DNA of 64,000 bases, taken from Nostoc sp. UHCC 0926. Its GTDB lineage: Bacteria > Cyanobacteriota > Cyanobacteriia > Cyanobacteriales > Nostocaceae. This document shows positions 53,139 through 61,908 of this stretch, piece after piece. A program made the position numbers and the translations under genes. The DNA lies in NCBI RefSeq assembly GCF_028623165.1, contig NZ_CP117768.1:6554686-6618685 (forward strand). Reading direction: 5' to 3'. The notes below the pieces were generated by a model. That model had not been told where the DNA came from. It searched no databases and saw only the letters and a list, made by a program, of their open reading frames with translations. Position 1 is the first letter of the stretch. Every line of letters starts with the position of its first letter.

Positions 53139-54914
53139 ATGACATCTACATTTCCAATTATCAATGAATCAATCGATGAATTAACTGATCTCGTTGATCC
53201 TGGAGCTGCCCTAATCAGCCTTCGTGACAACGGTTTGGATCTTCCCACTGCTATCGGTGAAGCAGTTGACAATAGCCAACAAGCCGGAGCCACCTTGATC
53301 CAAATCAATCTACATGAGGTCACTCAGGGCAAAAGCAGAAAAATAAGCCGTGTCGTGATTGCTGATAATGGAATTGGTATTCCTGGTAATTATCTACCTA
53401 AGTGTTTGAAGTTTGGTTGGTCTCCACGATTTAATGACAGAAGCGGATTAGGACGTTTCGGTGTTGGCATGGACATGGCTGCACTCTCTCAAGCCAAACG
53501 ATTGGAAGTTTATAGTAAGCCTATTGGCAGCGAAAATATCTTTTCTGCCTATTGGGATCTTGAAGAAATTGATAATAACCCCAACTTCAAAATCCCTTGT
53601 CGTCCGCTCAAAAAACTGCCAAAATCCCTTGTCCCTTGGATTCAGTATGAAGATGGCAGCAGCTTTGAGTCATACACTATCGTTGTCTGGGACAAAGTAG
53701 ACCGTATTTCTGGTGGCGGTCGCTATGGGAACTCTTTAGAAGACGAGTACTCATCTGTGCGGAAGTTTCTGGCACGTGCTTATCGGAAGTTTATCGATAA
53801 TGGTATGAGGATTAAGTTTCAAGGTGATGAGATTCACCCATATGATCCGCTCTTCCTCATCAGCAATCCTCACATCTTTGCTCATTATGAAAAGGAACTC
53901 AAAAGCGGTGAGTTAACTGAGAATTATCTCACAGGAATTGAGATTGAAAAGGAGGAAATCAGTATTAATGGTGAAAAAGTTGAAATCAAAGTTTATATAG
54001 TCCCACGAGTTTTACGTTGGAAGGAAGGCGATGGTGGTGAAAGGGATAAGTTTAATCGTGACATCACCAAAATAGCTCAGATTAAGGAATCACAGGGATG
54101 TATTAGCCTATTGCGTAATGGTCGAGAAATTCATTATGATATCATTCCGCGCTTGTTGCCAACCCGTGTTGAAGATTTAGATAGGTATATTGGGATTGAA
54201 GTGTCATTCCCTGCAACTCTTGACGAATATTTCCGGGTACGCAACGTTAAAAAAGGTGCTGTACCTGTTAACAAGCTACGAGAGCAAATCAAAACTTGGC
54301 TTGATAAACCTGTTAGGAAAGCCCGGAAGGATATTAGAGACAACTGGGCAGAGGTTAAGATGCAAACACAAACAAGCTCCACCTCGCACAACTATACTGA
54401 AGCTGAAGAAATTGCTCGCTTTGTTCAAACCACCCTGCCACTTGGGTTGGCTGGTGCTACTTTAACGAATGCGGACGAAGATCGTCTAGTTCTTGAACTA
54501 ATTGAGGATCTTCAGCTAACAGAAGAGAATAACTCTAAAGAAGTTGAGATGCTTCGGGAACGTGTCTCCGAAAACCCAATTACCATAGAGGATGTTCCTT
54601 GGCCTGGAAAGGAACTGTTGGATATTGAGCACCTCAACAATAAGGCAATTTTAAAGTTCAACAGTCGGCACCTTTTTATGAAGGAGGTTGTACTGCCATT
54701 AAAGGCATGGACAAAGCAACCAAATGCTGGTGAAGTTGATAATTTGCTCCGCCTCATATCACGTCTGGATGCTGCTATAGATTTTATTTTTATGGCTTAT
54801 GCCAAAGCTGAGAGTATGCATCGCGACCCAGAAACTCAGTATGGGGACTTGCGGCGACACTGGGGTCATTTCATTCACGCCTTTCTTCGTGAATTTCTTA
54901 ATCATGAAGAGTAA
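53139..54914 (+). CDS. GHKL-type ATPase (MORC/HSP90-like), uncharacterised
   Basis: A 591-residue protein. The N-terminal GHKL fold shows AIGEAVDNSQQAGAT (N-box, near residues 42-55), IADNGIGIPGNYLPKCL (G1, near 74) and SGLGRFGVGMDMAALSQA (G2-like, near 102-119). A beta-rich S5-like middle (about 250-390) and a helical C-terminal part (about 400-590) complete the MORC/HSP90-like arrangement. Upstream AAGGAGAAAA supports ATG 53139. Members of this fold are recurrent in phage-defence islands, but this one I cannot name. It is adjacent to the GIY-YIG nuclease gene. Confidence 0.78.
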   Translation: MTSTFPIINESIDELTDLVDPGAALISLRDNGLDLPTAIGEAVDNSQQAGATLIQINLHEVTQGKSRKISRVVIADNGIGIPGNYLPKCLKFGWSPRFNDRSGLGRFGVGMDMAALSQAKRLEVYSKPIGSENIFSAYWDLEEIDNNPNFKIPCRPLKKLPKSLVPWIQYEDGSSFESYTIVVWDKVDRISGGGRYGNSLEDEYSSVRKFLARAYRKFIDNGMRIKFQGDEIHPYDPLFLISNPHIFAHYEKELKSGELTENYLTGIEIEKEEISINGEKVEIKVYIVPRVLRWKEGDGGERDKFNRDITKIAQIKESQGCISLLRNGREIHYDIIPRLLPTRVEDLDRYIGIEVSFPATLDEYFRVRNVKKGAVPVNKLREQIKTWLDKPVRKARKDIRDNWAEVKMQTQTSSTSHNYTEAEEIARFVQTTLPLGLAGATLTNADEDRLVLELIEDLQLTEENNSKEVEMLRERVSENPITIEDVPWPGKELLDIEHLNNKAILKFNSRHLFMKEVVLPLKAWTKQPNAGEVDNLLRLISRLDAAIDFIFMAYAKAESMHRDPETQYGDLRRHWGHFIHAFLREFLNHEE

Positions 54915-54987
54915 TTGGGAAGAACGTAACCAATCAGGAAAATAAAGATGGGATAGGTAAGGTAATTGGCATTGAGCCGGGGATCTC

Positions 54988-55059
54988 GGCTTAATGCAAC
55001 CATTACGCTTAGGTTTTACGAGGACTCTGAAAGTTATTCGCCAAGCGAGCAATCGCTGA
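54988..55059 (+). pseudogene. Possible transposase C-terminal remnant
   Basis: One frame reads LMQPLRLGFTRTLKVIRQAS followed by NR and a stop, similar in style to the C-terminus of IS4-type transposases. Only this segment remains and the flanks are unrelated. It would explain the deletion that removed the 5' part of the next gene, but the assignment is weak. Confidence 0.3.
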
Positions 55060-55195
55060 TTATCAGTCCGGCCAACAATGAGCAACTCCCTTTTTTTCTC
55101 TAAGGCGTAGATATAGTCTAGATACTAGAGGTGCGTACTGTAATTTCCTTTTTCTCCTCTTATTTGGACTCCATCAATGACAGCATAGGCAAGGG

Positions 55196-57427
55196 ATAGG
55201 TTATGCCCGACAGCTTCACGAAATAAACGACCTTCTAGGGGGCAGCTTTGACACTCACTTTACCTTTGCCCAGACTTTGAGTGAGTCGGCAAAAAACGCT
55301 AACCAAACTCTTTTGGTCGTGAGTATTCCTGCATCTGATAATGAGATTGGAGGCGATCGCGGTAAAGCAGCTTTAAGTAGACTCAAAAATGCTATTGGCA
55401 GAGTCGAATCTCCTTGGCGACCAGCAACTGCCGATGAAAGCTTTGAAATTGTGCGGCGGCGGCTGTTTCAACCCATCACCGAAGAAAATGGCTTTATTGC
55501 CCGTGATGCCATCATCCGTGCCTTTGCAGAAATGTACCAAAACCAATCTCAGGAGTTTCCTAGTGAGTGCCCAGAAGGTAGTTACAAACGACGGCTAGAA
55601 AATGCCTATCCTATCCATCCAGAACTGTTTGACCGACTTTATAATGACTGGTCAACTCTCGACAAATTCCAACGCACGCGGGGTGTGCTGCGACTGATGG
55701 CAAAGGTGATTCATTCACTTTGGGAAGGACAGGACAAGAGTTTGTTAATCATGCCTGCCAGCGTGCCAATGGATGACGGACAGGTACAAACAGAATTGAC
55801 TCGCTACCTGGAAGATAATTGGGTGCCAGTGATTGAAAAAGATGTAGATGGATATAATTCTCTACCATTGGCGTGCGATCGCCAAAACCCGAACTTAGGA
55901 CGTTACTCTGCCTGTCGTCGTGTCGCCCGGACGATTTACCTTGGTTCTGCTCCTACTCTGAGAGCAGCTAATCGTGGTGTAGAAGATCATCGGATCAAGT
56001 TAGGGTGTGTTCAACCAGGGGAAAGTGCAGCAACTTTTGGCGATGCTTTGCGCCGGCTTACCGACCAGTCCACACATCTTTATGTCGATAACACTCGTTA
56101 CTGGTTCTCAACTCAGCCTAGTGTCACCAGACTTGCCCAAGACCGAGCCGAGCAAATCCAACAGGATCAGGATAAAGTTTGGGATGAAATTATTCTCCGA
56201 TTAAAGGCTGACAAGCAGCGCGGTGAGTTTGCTGGAGTACATGTTGCTCCCGACTCCTCCGCAGATGTTCCTGATGAAATGGCCGTAAGGCTGGTTGTCA
56301 TGGGGCCACAACATCCCCATAAAAATAAGGAAAGCGAAACCCAAGCCCGCACCAGAGCCGAAGAAATACTGAACCAAAAGGGAGCTAGTCCCCGGTACTG
56401 CAAGAATATGTTGCTGTTCCTGACACCAGACAAGGCAAAACTGGAGCTATTAGAACAATCTGTTTGCCAGTACCTCGCCTGGAATTCGATTATTCGAGAT
56501 AAAGAAGCCTTAAACTTAGATGTTTTTCAAAGCAATCAGGCGACGACTAAACAACAGCAAACCGACAAAGATGTAAAAAGTTTAATTCAGGAAGCTTACA
56601 TCTGGTTGTTAGTGCCAATGCAACCCGACCCCCAAGGAGAGATTGAATGGCAAGAAATTCGATTGCAAAAGCAAGACTCTCCTATTGTGCAAGCAAGTCG
56701 TAAAGCAGTTCATGAAGAACATTTGATTGCTAACTATGCCGCCAGTCGTCTGCGCCTAGAAGCCCTCGATCCATATCTCTGGCGCGATGTAAACCACCTC
56801 GACCTTAAGAAGTTGTGGGAGTACTTAGCGTACTACCTTTACCTGCCACGCATTAAAAATCAACAAGTGCTATTAGAAGCGATCGCACTTGGAGTTGCAG
56901 CGTTACTGTGGAATGAAAACTTTGCTTATGCCACAGGGTGGGATGAATCAAAAGGACGTTACCTTGGTTTGAAAACGGCTGAACACATTACCGTAACACT
57001 GAGTAGTCAAAGCCTGATAGTTAAACCCGAAGTAGCGCAACGCCAGCTTGAGGCAGATACTGCTATAGCTAAACCTCAAACTCCAGTTGCGAAAGAAGGA
57101 ACAGGAAGCTATAAGACTGAAAAAGAAAAAACTATTGACACTGTAATAACAGCAGATAGCTCCTCTGATAGCAAAGTAACTGTCATAGTTCCACCAAAAC
57201 GTTTCTATGGTTCAGTCAAATTGGACGCATTGCGGCTACGACGTGACGTAGCACAAATAGCAGACGAGGTTATTCAACACCTCAGCAGCTTGGTAGGTGC
57301 TGAAGTAGAAATTACCTTGGAACTTCAGGTCACTGTCCCTGAAGGTGTACCAGATAATGTAATTCGCACAGTCAGCGAGAATTGCCGGGTTCTCAAATTT
57401 AGTAATCAGGAATTTGAACAAGAATGA
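55196..57427 (+). pseudogene. DUF499 ATPase, 5'-truncated
   Basis: An open frame with DUF499 features starting mid-domain: GYARQLHEIND then GGSFDTHFTFAQTLSESAKN, VVSIPASDNEIGGDRGKAAL, RVESPWRPATADESFEIVRRRLFQP. It continues to a normal C-terminus (EIQHLSSLVGAEVEITLELQ-like). The usual N-terminal about 350 residues, with Walker A and the first core, are missing; a stop (55178-55180) and no ATG precede the retained part. A TTG at 55277 would give a 716-residue product but lacks the ATPase core. DUF499 proteins co-occur with DUF1156 methyltransferases and DEAH helicases in defence loci. Confidence 0.8.
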
Positions 57428-57478
57428 AGTTGAGGTACATAAATTTGTTAGATAGCAATGAAGTAAAGCATTACGTCA

Positions 57479-57587
57479 CTCTCAAGAGTGCGTAGGCGTA
57501 GCCCGTCGTAGACATTTGACAGCTTTATCTTGAATCTCTTCATTGCCTCTCTCAAGAGTGCGTAGGCGTAGCCCGTCGTAGACATCG
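57479..57587. repeat. Pair of direct 37-bp repeats (GCGTAGGCGTAGCCC family)
   Basis: CTCTCAAGAGTGCGTAGGCG... is repeated 70 bases apart (57479-57515 and 57549-57585), with a further copy of the core at 51107-51137. It is a dispersed Nostoc repeat and lies in the 3' end region of the truncated DUF499 gene. Confidence 0.8.
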
Positions 57588-57667
57588 CCATCGTAGTTAC
57601 AGTAAATACATAATTATTACTTGTAGTAACTAATTAACTATCAGAGTCAATTGTCTTAATAAAGCTA

Positions 57668-57695
57668 AACCCGTCAGACATCTGACGGGTTTTTT
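57668..57695 (+). terminator. Rho-independent terminator
   Basis: Stem AACCCGTCAGA / TCTGACGGGTT (short CA centre) followed by TTTTTT. This is a textbook intrinsic terminator on the plus strand, 240 bases after the DUF499 remnant, and it also faces the ends of the RHH gene. Confidence 0.8.
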
Positions 57696-57759
57696 GGCAT
57701 CTTGGGAGCAGAACTGATAATTTCATCTATCCATTGCCTGAGAGAATCGTTCTCTTCTC

Positions 57760-58017
57760 TCAGGCTGCTAATTTTCCCAAGTATTCATTTTGGAGTACAG
57801 CAACCTGTTGTTTTAATGTCTCTAAGTCCACTTGCATTTTGGCTAAATCTGGAGTTCCTTGGGATTCTTCAGCCAGGTAAGAACGAATCCAACCCATGAT
57901 TAATTCTGAGGCTGTCTTGCCCTCAGTTTTAGCTTTGTCCATAAAAGCTTCCTTAGTCTCATCGTCCATTCTGACAATGATTTGATTGCCCAATTTTGTT
58001 GTTTGCCGCTTTACCAT
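57760..58017 (-). CDS. Ribbon-helix-helix (CopG/Arc-like) protein
   Basis: An 85-residue protein: an N-terminal beta strand LGNQIIVRMDDETKEAF leads into helices (MDKAKTEGKTASELIMGWIRSYL), the CopG/Arc pattern. A coiled tail (LAKMQVDLETLKQQVAVLQNEY) may dimerise. No toxin gene is adjacent. It may be a regulator of the CAST right half, since Arc-like regulators occur near cas12k in some V-K elements, or an orphan antitoxin. Confidence 0.72.
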   Translation of the reverse strand: MVKRQTTKLGNQIIVRMDDETKEAFMDKAKTEGKTASELIMGWIRSYLAEESQGTPDLAKMQVDLETLKQQVAVLQNEYLGKLAA

Positions 58018-58144
58018 ATTCCTTTCTGCTAGAAACTCTCAATCTGTAATAACTCTATTTACCTTAATTGTGGCGAATTTGGAAAATTTTGTAGTAACGC
58101 TCTTGTTTTAGTAATAACAAGTAGTTACACTATAGTAACAAGAC

Positions 58145-58184
58145 AAAGGCGATCGCCCTCCGGGAAGAGACTGCGATCGCCTTT
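58145..58184. terminator. HIP1-containing hairpin
   Basis: AAAGGCGATCGC...GCGATCGCCTTTT forms a stem with T-tail, about 30 bases before the small gene at 58214 on the plus strand. It is likely an intergenic terminator and uses the cyanobacterial GCGATCGC octamer in both arms. Confidence 0.55.
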
Positions 58185-58213
58185 TATTCAACCCCATCAA
58201 TGAGGTTACTCAG

Positions 58214-58519
58214 ATGATTGTACAAGATGAATTTGACAACCAAGCCTCGGCTCAAGAAGAGTTTGAGGAATATGTTGACCACTTAGCTGACGCAGTAGCA
58301 CCAGAAATTGAAATTGACTCAGTGCCAGATGATTTGGGAGAACTATATCGAGTTTGGAACGGTTCCCAACTTCTGGGAACTTTTTACCAGAATCTTGAAA
58401 GCAAATGGATAGCACAACCCTGTAATAGCAATAAAAGACACTGCTGTGACACTTCTGATTCAGCGCTGCTTTTGATTATTGCTGTTAACGGCTTACTGGT
58501 CGCAGATGTAGCCGCTTAA
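58214..58519 (+). CDS. Hypothetical protein, acidic, 101 aa
   Basis: I do not recognise this family. An acidic N-terminal half (MIVQDEFDNQASAQEEFEEY) precedes DDLGELYRVWNGSQLLGTFY and a short hydrophobic C-terminal segment (ALLLIIAVNGLLVADVAA). The Leu-Tyr-Arg-Val-Trp and GTFYQN pattern occurs in short cyanobacterial proteins of unknown function. It is convergent with the Xre-like regulator gene at 58647. Confidence 0.5.
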   Translation: MIVQDEFDNQASAQEEFEEYVDHLADAVAPEIEIDSVPDDLGELYRVWNGSQLLGTFYQNLESKWIAQPCNSNKRHCCDTSDSALLLIIAVNGLLVADVAA

Positions 58520-58646
58520 TGGTTTTTCTCCTATCACCTAGAGACGTGCCTAACCTCACGTCTCTTTCTTAATTTTTGGCGTGTTTGTATTTTTTTGTAG
58601 TACTAGAAAGACAAATTTATACCCGTGTGTACTAAAACACTATAAA

Positions 58647-58913
58647 CTAATACTCAGTATCTTTTTCTGATTTATGCTCTGCCTCAATACCGTAGTTGAT
58701 AAAAAGAGCAGAAATGGAGATGTTCAGTGCTTTTGCAAGCTTTTCAATATTTTTGAGAGAAGGATTACGGGTTCCCGTCTCAATACTTGAGATGTAATTA
58801 CGGTGAAGTCCAGCTTTTTCAGCCAGTTCTTCTTGAGAGTAATCTAGCTCTCGCCTCCTTCGTCTTATCGCCTTTCCAAAACGATATTCAATGTTGATGT
58901 TATTTTCCCTCAC
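58647..58913 (-). CDS. Xre-family regulator, divergent from cas12k
   Basis: An 88-residue HTH protein: FGKAIRRRRRELDYSQEELAEKAGLHR then NYISSIETGTRNPSLKNIEKL is a classic XRE helix-turn-helix. It is transcribed away from cas12k across a 121-bp shared control region (58914-59034). In other V-K CASTs a small repressor in this position (CvkR of the MerR type, or other HTH or Arc types) represses cas12k and the guide region. Here I infer the same role for an XRE-type protein. No toxin partner is visible. Confidence 0.88.
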   Translation of the reverse strand: MRENNINIEYRFGKAIRRRRRELDYSQEELAEKAGLHRNYISSIETGTRNPSLKNIEKLAKALNISISALFINYGIEAEHKSEKDTEY

Positions 58914-59034
58914 AGCCTAATTGTGAGGTAGTACCGATAATAAATCTACACATAATAAATGTAAAATTGCACACTATAAGTGTTATATTGAAGATACTGG
59001 TGTATTTAGTGAAGTTTAGAGAAGAGAAACCGCT
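58914..59034. promoter_or_regulatory. Divergent control region with two phased operator-like dyads
   Basis: Two 13-bp dyads occur: ACAT-AATAA-ATGT (58950-58962) and ACACT-ATA-AGTGT (58971-58983). Their centres lie 21 bp apart, two helical turns. A TATATT-like element follows at about 58984-58989, consistent with a cas12k promoter -10. The dyads would overlap the region upstream of cas12k and the regulator's own promoter. Confidence 0.6.
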
Positions 59035-60960
59035 ATGAGCGTGATCACGATTCAATGTCGATTAGTAGCCAGCGAAGATACTCGCCGCCATCTGTGGCAA
59101 TTGATGGCGGAGAAGAATACACCTTTGATTAATGAACTACTTAAACAGGTAAGAATACATCCTGATATGGAGCAGTGGTTGAAGAAGGGCAAATTACCAA
59201 ATGGAGTAATCAAACCACTGTGTGACTTACTCAGTACTCAAGAACGCTTTGTTAACCAACCCAAGCGTTTTTACAAATCAGCTATTGAAGTAGTCGAGTA
59301 TATTTACAAGTCTTGGTTGGCATTACAGAAAGAACGACAACAAAAAATCGAGAAAAAAGAGCATTGGCTCAATATGCTCAAAAGTAATGTAGAACTGGAA
59401 CAAGAAAGTAACTTTAGTTTAAAGATTATTCGCGCTAAAGCTATTAAAACTTTACCGCGCTATATTGCTAAGGTTGAAGAAATTCATAAGCAAGATATTA
59501 CAAATGAAAATGCAAATAAGCGTAAAAAAAGTAGAAGTAAAAACAATAATTACACACTATTTGACATTTTATTTAAGGCTTACGATAAAGCAAAGAATCC
59601 TCTTAATCGGTGTGTCCTCGCTTACTTATTGAAAAATAATTGTCAGGTTAGCGAAGAAGAGGAAGATCCTAATCGGTATGCTCTACGTCGTAGCAAGAAA
59701 TTGAAAGAGATTGAACGTCTTAAAGAACAATTGAAATCGAGGATACCCAGTGGTCGTGATTTGACAGGACAAGAGTGGCTACAAAGCCTTTTAGTAGCAA
59801 CCACCAATGTTCCTGAAAGCGAAAATCAATTTAAAATTTGGCAGAAACATCTCTTACAAAATCCTAGTTCGATGCCATTTCCAGTTCAATTTACAAGCAA
59901 CGAAGACCTTATTTGGTCAAAAAATGAAAAAGGTCGTATTTGTGTTAGCTTCTCAGGTAAAGAATTCAATAATCATATCTTTGAAATTTACTGCGATAAT
60001 AAACAAATTTATTGGTTTCAAAGATTTTTAGAAGATCAGAGCATTAAGCGCAACAACAAAGACCAGTATTCATCTGCTCTGTTTACTTTACGTTCAGGAC
60101 GTATAGCATGGCAAGACAATAAAGGCAATGACCTTCCCTGGAAGATTCATCGTTTAACTCTTTATTGCAGCGTTGATACTCGCTTGTGGACGATTGAAGG
60201 GACTCAAGAGTTTAGGCAAGAAAAAGTAGACGAAATTACTCAAGACCTGGCGGACATGGAAAAAAAAGAAAAATTAAATCTACATCAGCAAAATTATGTC
60301 AAACGTCTTAACTCAACACTCACTAAAATCGATACCGCTTATCCACGTCCAAATCAAAACTTGTATCAGGGTAAAACATCAATTCTCATTGGTGTGAGTT
60401 TGGGTCTAGAAAAGCCTGCAACAATAGCTATTGTTGACTGTCCCACAAATAAAGTTCTTGCGTATCGTAGTGTTAAACAGCTACTTGGTGATAATTACAA
60501 GTTACTGAACCGCCAGCGACAGCAGCAGCAACATAATTCTCATGAACGCCACAAAGCTCAAAAAAGCAACACACAAATTAAGTTGTCAGAATTGGAGTTA
60601 GGAAAGCACATTGATAACTTACTAGCACAAGCAATTATCACGTTAGCTAAAAGTTACCAAGCTGGCAGCATTGTTCTACCCACAATGAAAAATGTACGCG
60701 AGAGCATCCAAAGTGAAATAGAAGCTAGGGCAGTGAAAAGATGCCCTAATTACAAAGAAGGTCAGCAACAGTATGCTAAACAGTACCGCCAGAGTATTCA
60801 TCGTTGGAGCTACAACAGATTGATCGAGTGTATTCAGAGGCAAGCAGCTAAGGCAAACATTTCTATAGAACAAGGTTCACAACCTATTCGAGATAGTCCT
60901 CAAGAAAAAGCGCGAGATTTAGCGATCGCTGCTTACCATTTTCGTCAAAATAAATCTTAA
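59035..60960 (+). CDS. cas12k: Cas12k, RNA-guided target recognition (nuclease-dead Cas12)
   Basis: A 641-residue protein, full length for V-K. It begins MSVITIQCRLVASEDTRRHL with LWQLMAEKNTPLINELLKQV, the conserved V-K start, and contains the RuvC-like block IGVSLGLEKPATIAIVDC (near 450-468), where family members lack a working RuvC acid. LLGDNYKLLNRQRQQQQHNSH and the C-terminal DSPQEKARDLAIAAYHFRQN also match the family. It binds tracrRNA/crRNA and marks DNA next to a GTN-type PAM for TniQ/TnsC/TnsB. It is followed directly by the tracrRNA region. The frame is intact. Confidence 0.96.
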   Translation: MSVITIQCRLVASEDTRRHLWQLMAEKNTPLINELLKQVRIHPDMEQWLKKGKLPNGVIKPLCDLLSTQERFVNQPKRFYKSAIEVVEYIYKSWLALQKERQQKIEKKEHWLNMLKSNVELEQESNFSLKIIRAKAIKTLPRYIAKVEEIHKQDITNENANKRKKSRSKNNNYTLFDILFKAYDKAKNPLNRCVLAYLLKNNCQVSEEEEDPNRYALRRSKKLKEIERLKEQLKSRIPSGRDLTGQEWLQSLLVATTNVPESENQFKIWQKHLLQNPSSMPFPVQFTSNEDLIWSKNEKGRICVSFSGKEFNNHIFEIYCDNKQIYWFQRFLEDQSIKRNNKDQYSSALFTLRSGRIAWQDNKGNDLPWKIHRLTLYCSVDTRLWTIEGTQEFRQEKVDEITQDLADMEKKEKLNLHQQNYVKRLNSTLTKIDTAYPRPNQNLYQGKTSILIGVSLGLEKPATIAIVDCPTNKVLAYRSVKQLLGDNYKLLNRQRQQQQHNSHERHKAQKSNTQIKLSELELGKHIDNLLAQAIITLAKSYQAGSIVLPTMKNVRESIQSEIEARAVKRCPNYKEGQQQYAKQYRQSIHRWSYNRLIECIQRQAAKANISIEQGSQPIRDSPQEKARDLAIAAYHFRQNKS

Positions 60961-61000
60961 TCTTCAGATTGAGCAAATATACTGAACCTTGACAATAAAA

Positions 61001-61225
61001 TAAGTAATAGCGCCGCAGTTCATGTTCTTTGTAACCGCTGAACTGTGAAAAATATGGGGTAGTTTGACTATTGGAAGATAGTCTTGCTTTCTGACCCTAG
61101 TAGCTGCTCACCCTGATGCTGCTGTCTCCGGACAGGAATAAGGTGCGCTCCCAGCAATAAGGGCGCGGATATACCGCTGTAGTGGCTACTAAATCACCTC
61201 CGACCAAGGGGGAACCCATACCAAT
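61001..61225 (+). ncRNA. CAST tracrRNA
   Basis: The block TAATAGCGCCGCAGTTCATG, then TTGCTTTCTGACCCTAGTAGC, GATGCTGCTGTC, GGTGCGCTCCCAGCAATAAGGG and CACCTCCGACCAAGGGGGAACCC follows the known order of V-K tracrRNA segments. CTTTCTGACCC pairs with the repeat end GGGTTGAAAG. A TATACT -10-like element is at 60978-60983. The boundaries are estimates. The tail includes a hairpin (CCGACCAAGG...) before GGGAACCC. Confidence 0.88.
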
Positions 61226-61412
61226 CCTTGTTTTCAGGCATTAGAAGAGATTAAAAATTTTCAGTCGATTCGCGCTTGCTTGCGGTGAAAGGGTTTTAGC
61301 GTTTAATGGCACACAAATTGCCCATTCAAACGGTAGTTGAAGAAGCATGGAATATAGATCCGCGCTATCAACTCTGGAATCCTTCACAAAACAAGGATTC
61401 TATACAGGAACG

Positions 61413-61890
61413 GTTACAATGACCCTTCCCATGTTGAGCGGGTTGAAAGGTTGCGAATCAAAAAGGGGGCACGGGCAAAACCTCAGTTGAGTTACAATGA
61501 CCCTTCCCATGTTGAGCGGGTTGAAAGATCTGTGCAGAAAATTGGGATAAGCTTATTTACGTTACAATGACCCTTCCCATGTTGAGCGGGTTGAAAGTTG
61601 CTTGTAATTATCAAACCTCAAAATCTCTGAGTTACAATGACCCTTCCCATGTTGAGCGGGTTGAAAGTACTCTTTGGGGATTCACTCTAGCAATTTAGAT
61701 TGTTACAATGACCCTTCCCATGTTGAGCGGGTTGAAAGAAGAGAAACTGGTCAATCAAGTTATGAGCGATCGTACTAGTTACAATGACCCTTCCCATGTT
61801 GAGCGGGTTGAAAGTCCTACTGCTCATGTGAAGACAGTGAAGGATTAGGAGTCGTTACAATGACCTTTCCCATGTTGAGCGGGTTGAAAG
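61413..61890 (+). CRISPR. CAST CRISPR array, seven 37-bp repeats and six spacers
   Basis: Repeats start GTTACAATGACCC and end GCGGGTTGAAAG at 61413, 61491, 61561, 61631, 61702, 61778 and 61854 (37 bp each). The last repeat has one change (GACCT for GACCC). Spacers are 41, 33, 33, 34, 39 and 39 bases long. Leader-like sequence occupies about 61240-61412. I compared the spacers by eye with the left flank and found no match. In V-K elements such arrays guide Cas12k insertion rather than cleavage. Confidence 0.95.
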
Positions 61891-61908
61891 GGCTGGGATA
61901 GTTTATAT

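Noticed and set aside
54759..55085. 108-codon minus-strand frame over the transposase-like remnant
   Set aside because: It is antisense to the GHKL gene end and a remnant; no protein-like features.
61413..61890. Array belongs to a separate, self-cleaving CRISPR-Cas defence system
   Set aside because: No cas1/cas2 or effector nuclease lies near; the repeat, tracrRNA and Cas12k place it in the CAST.
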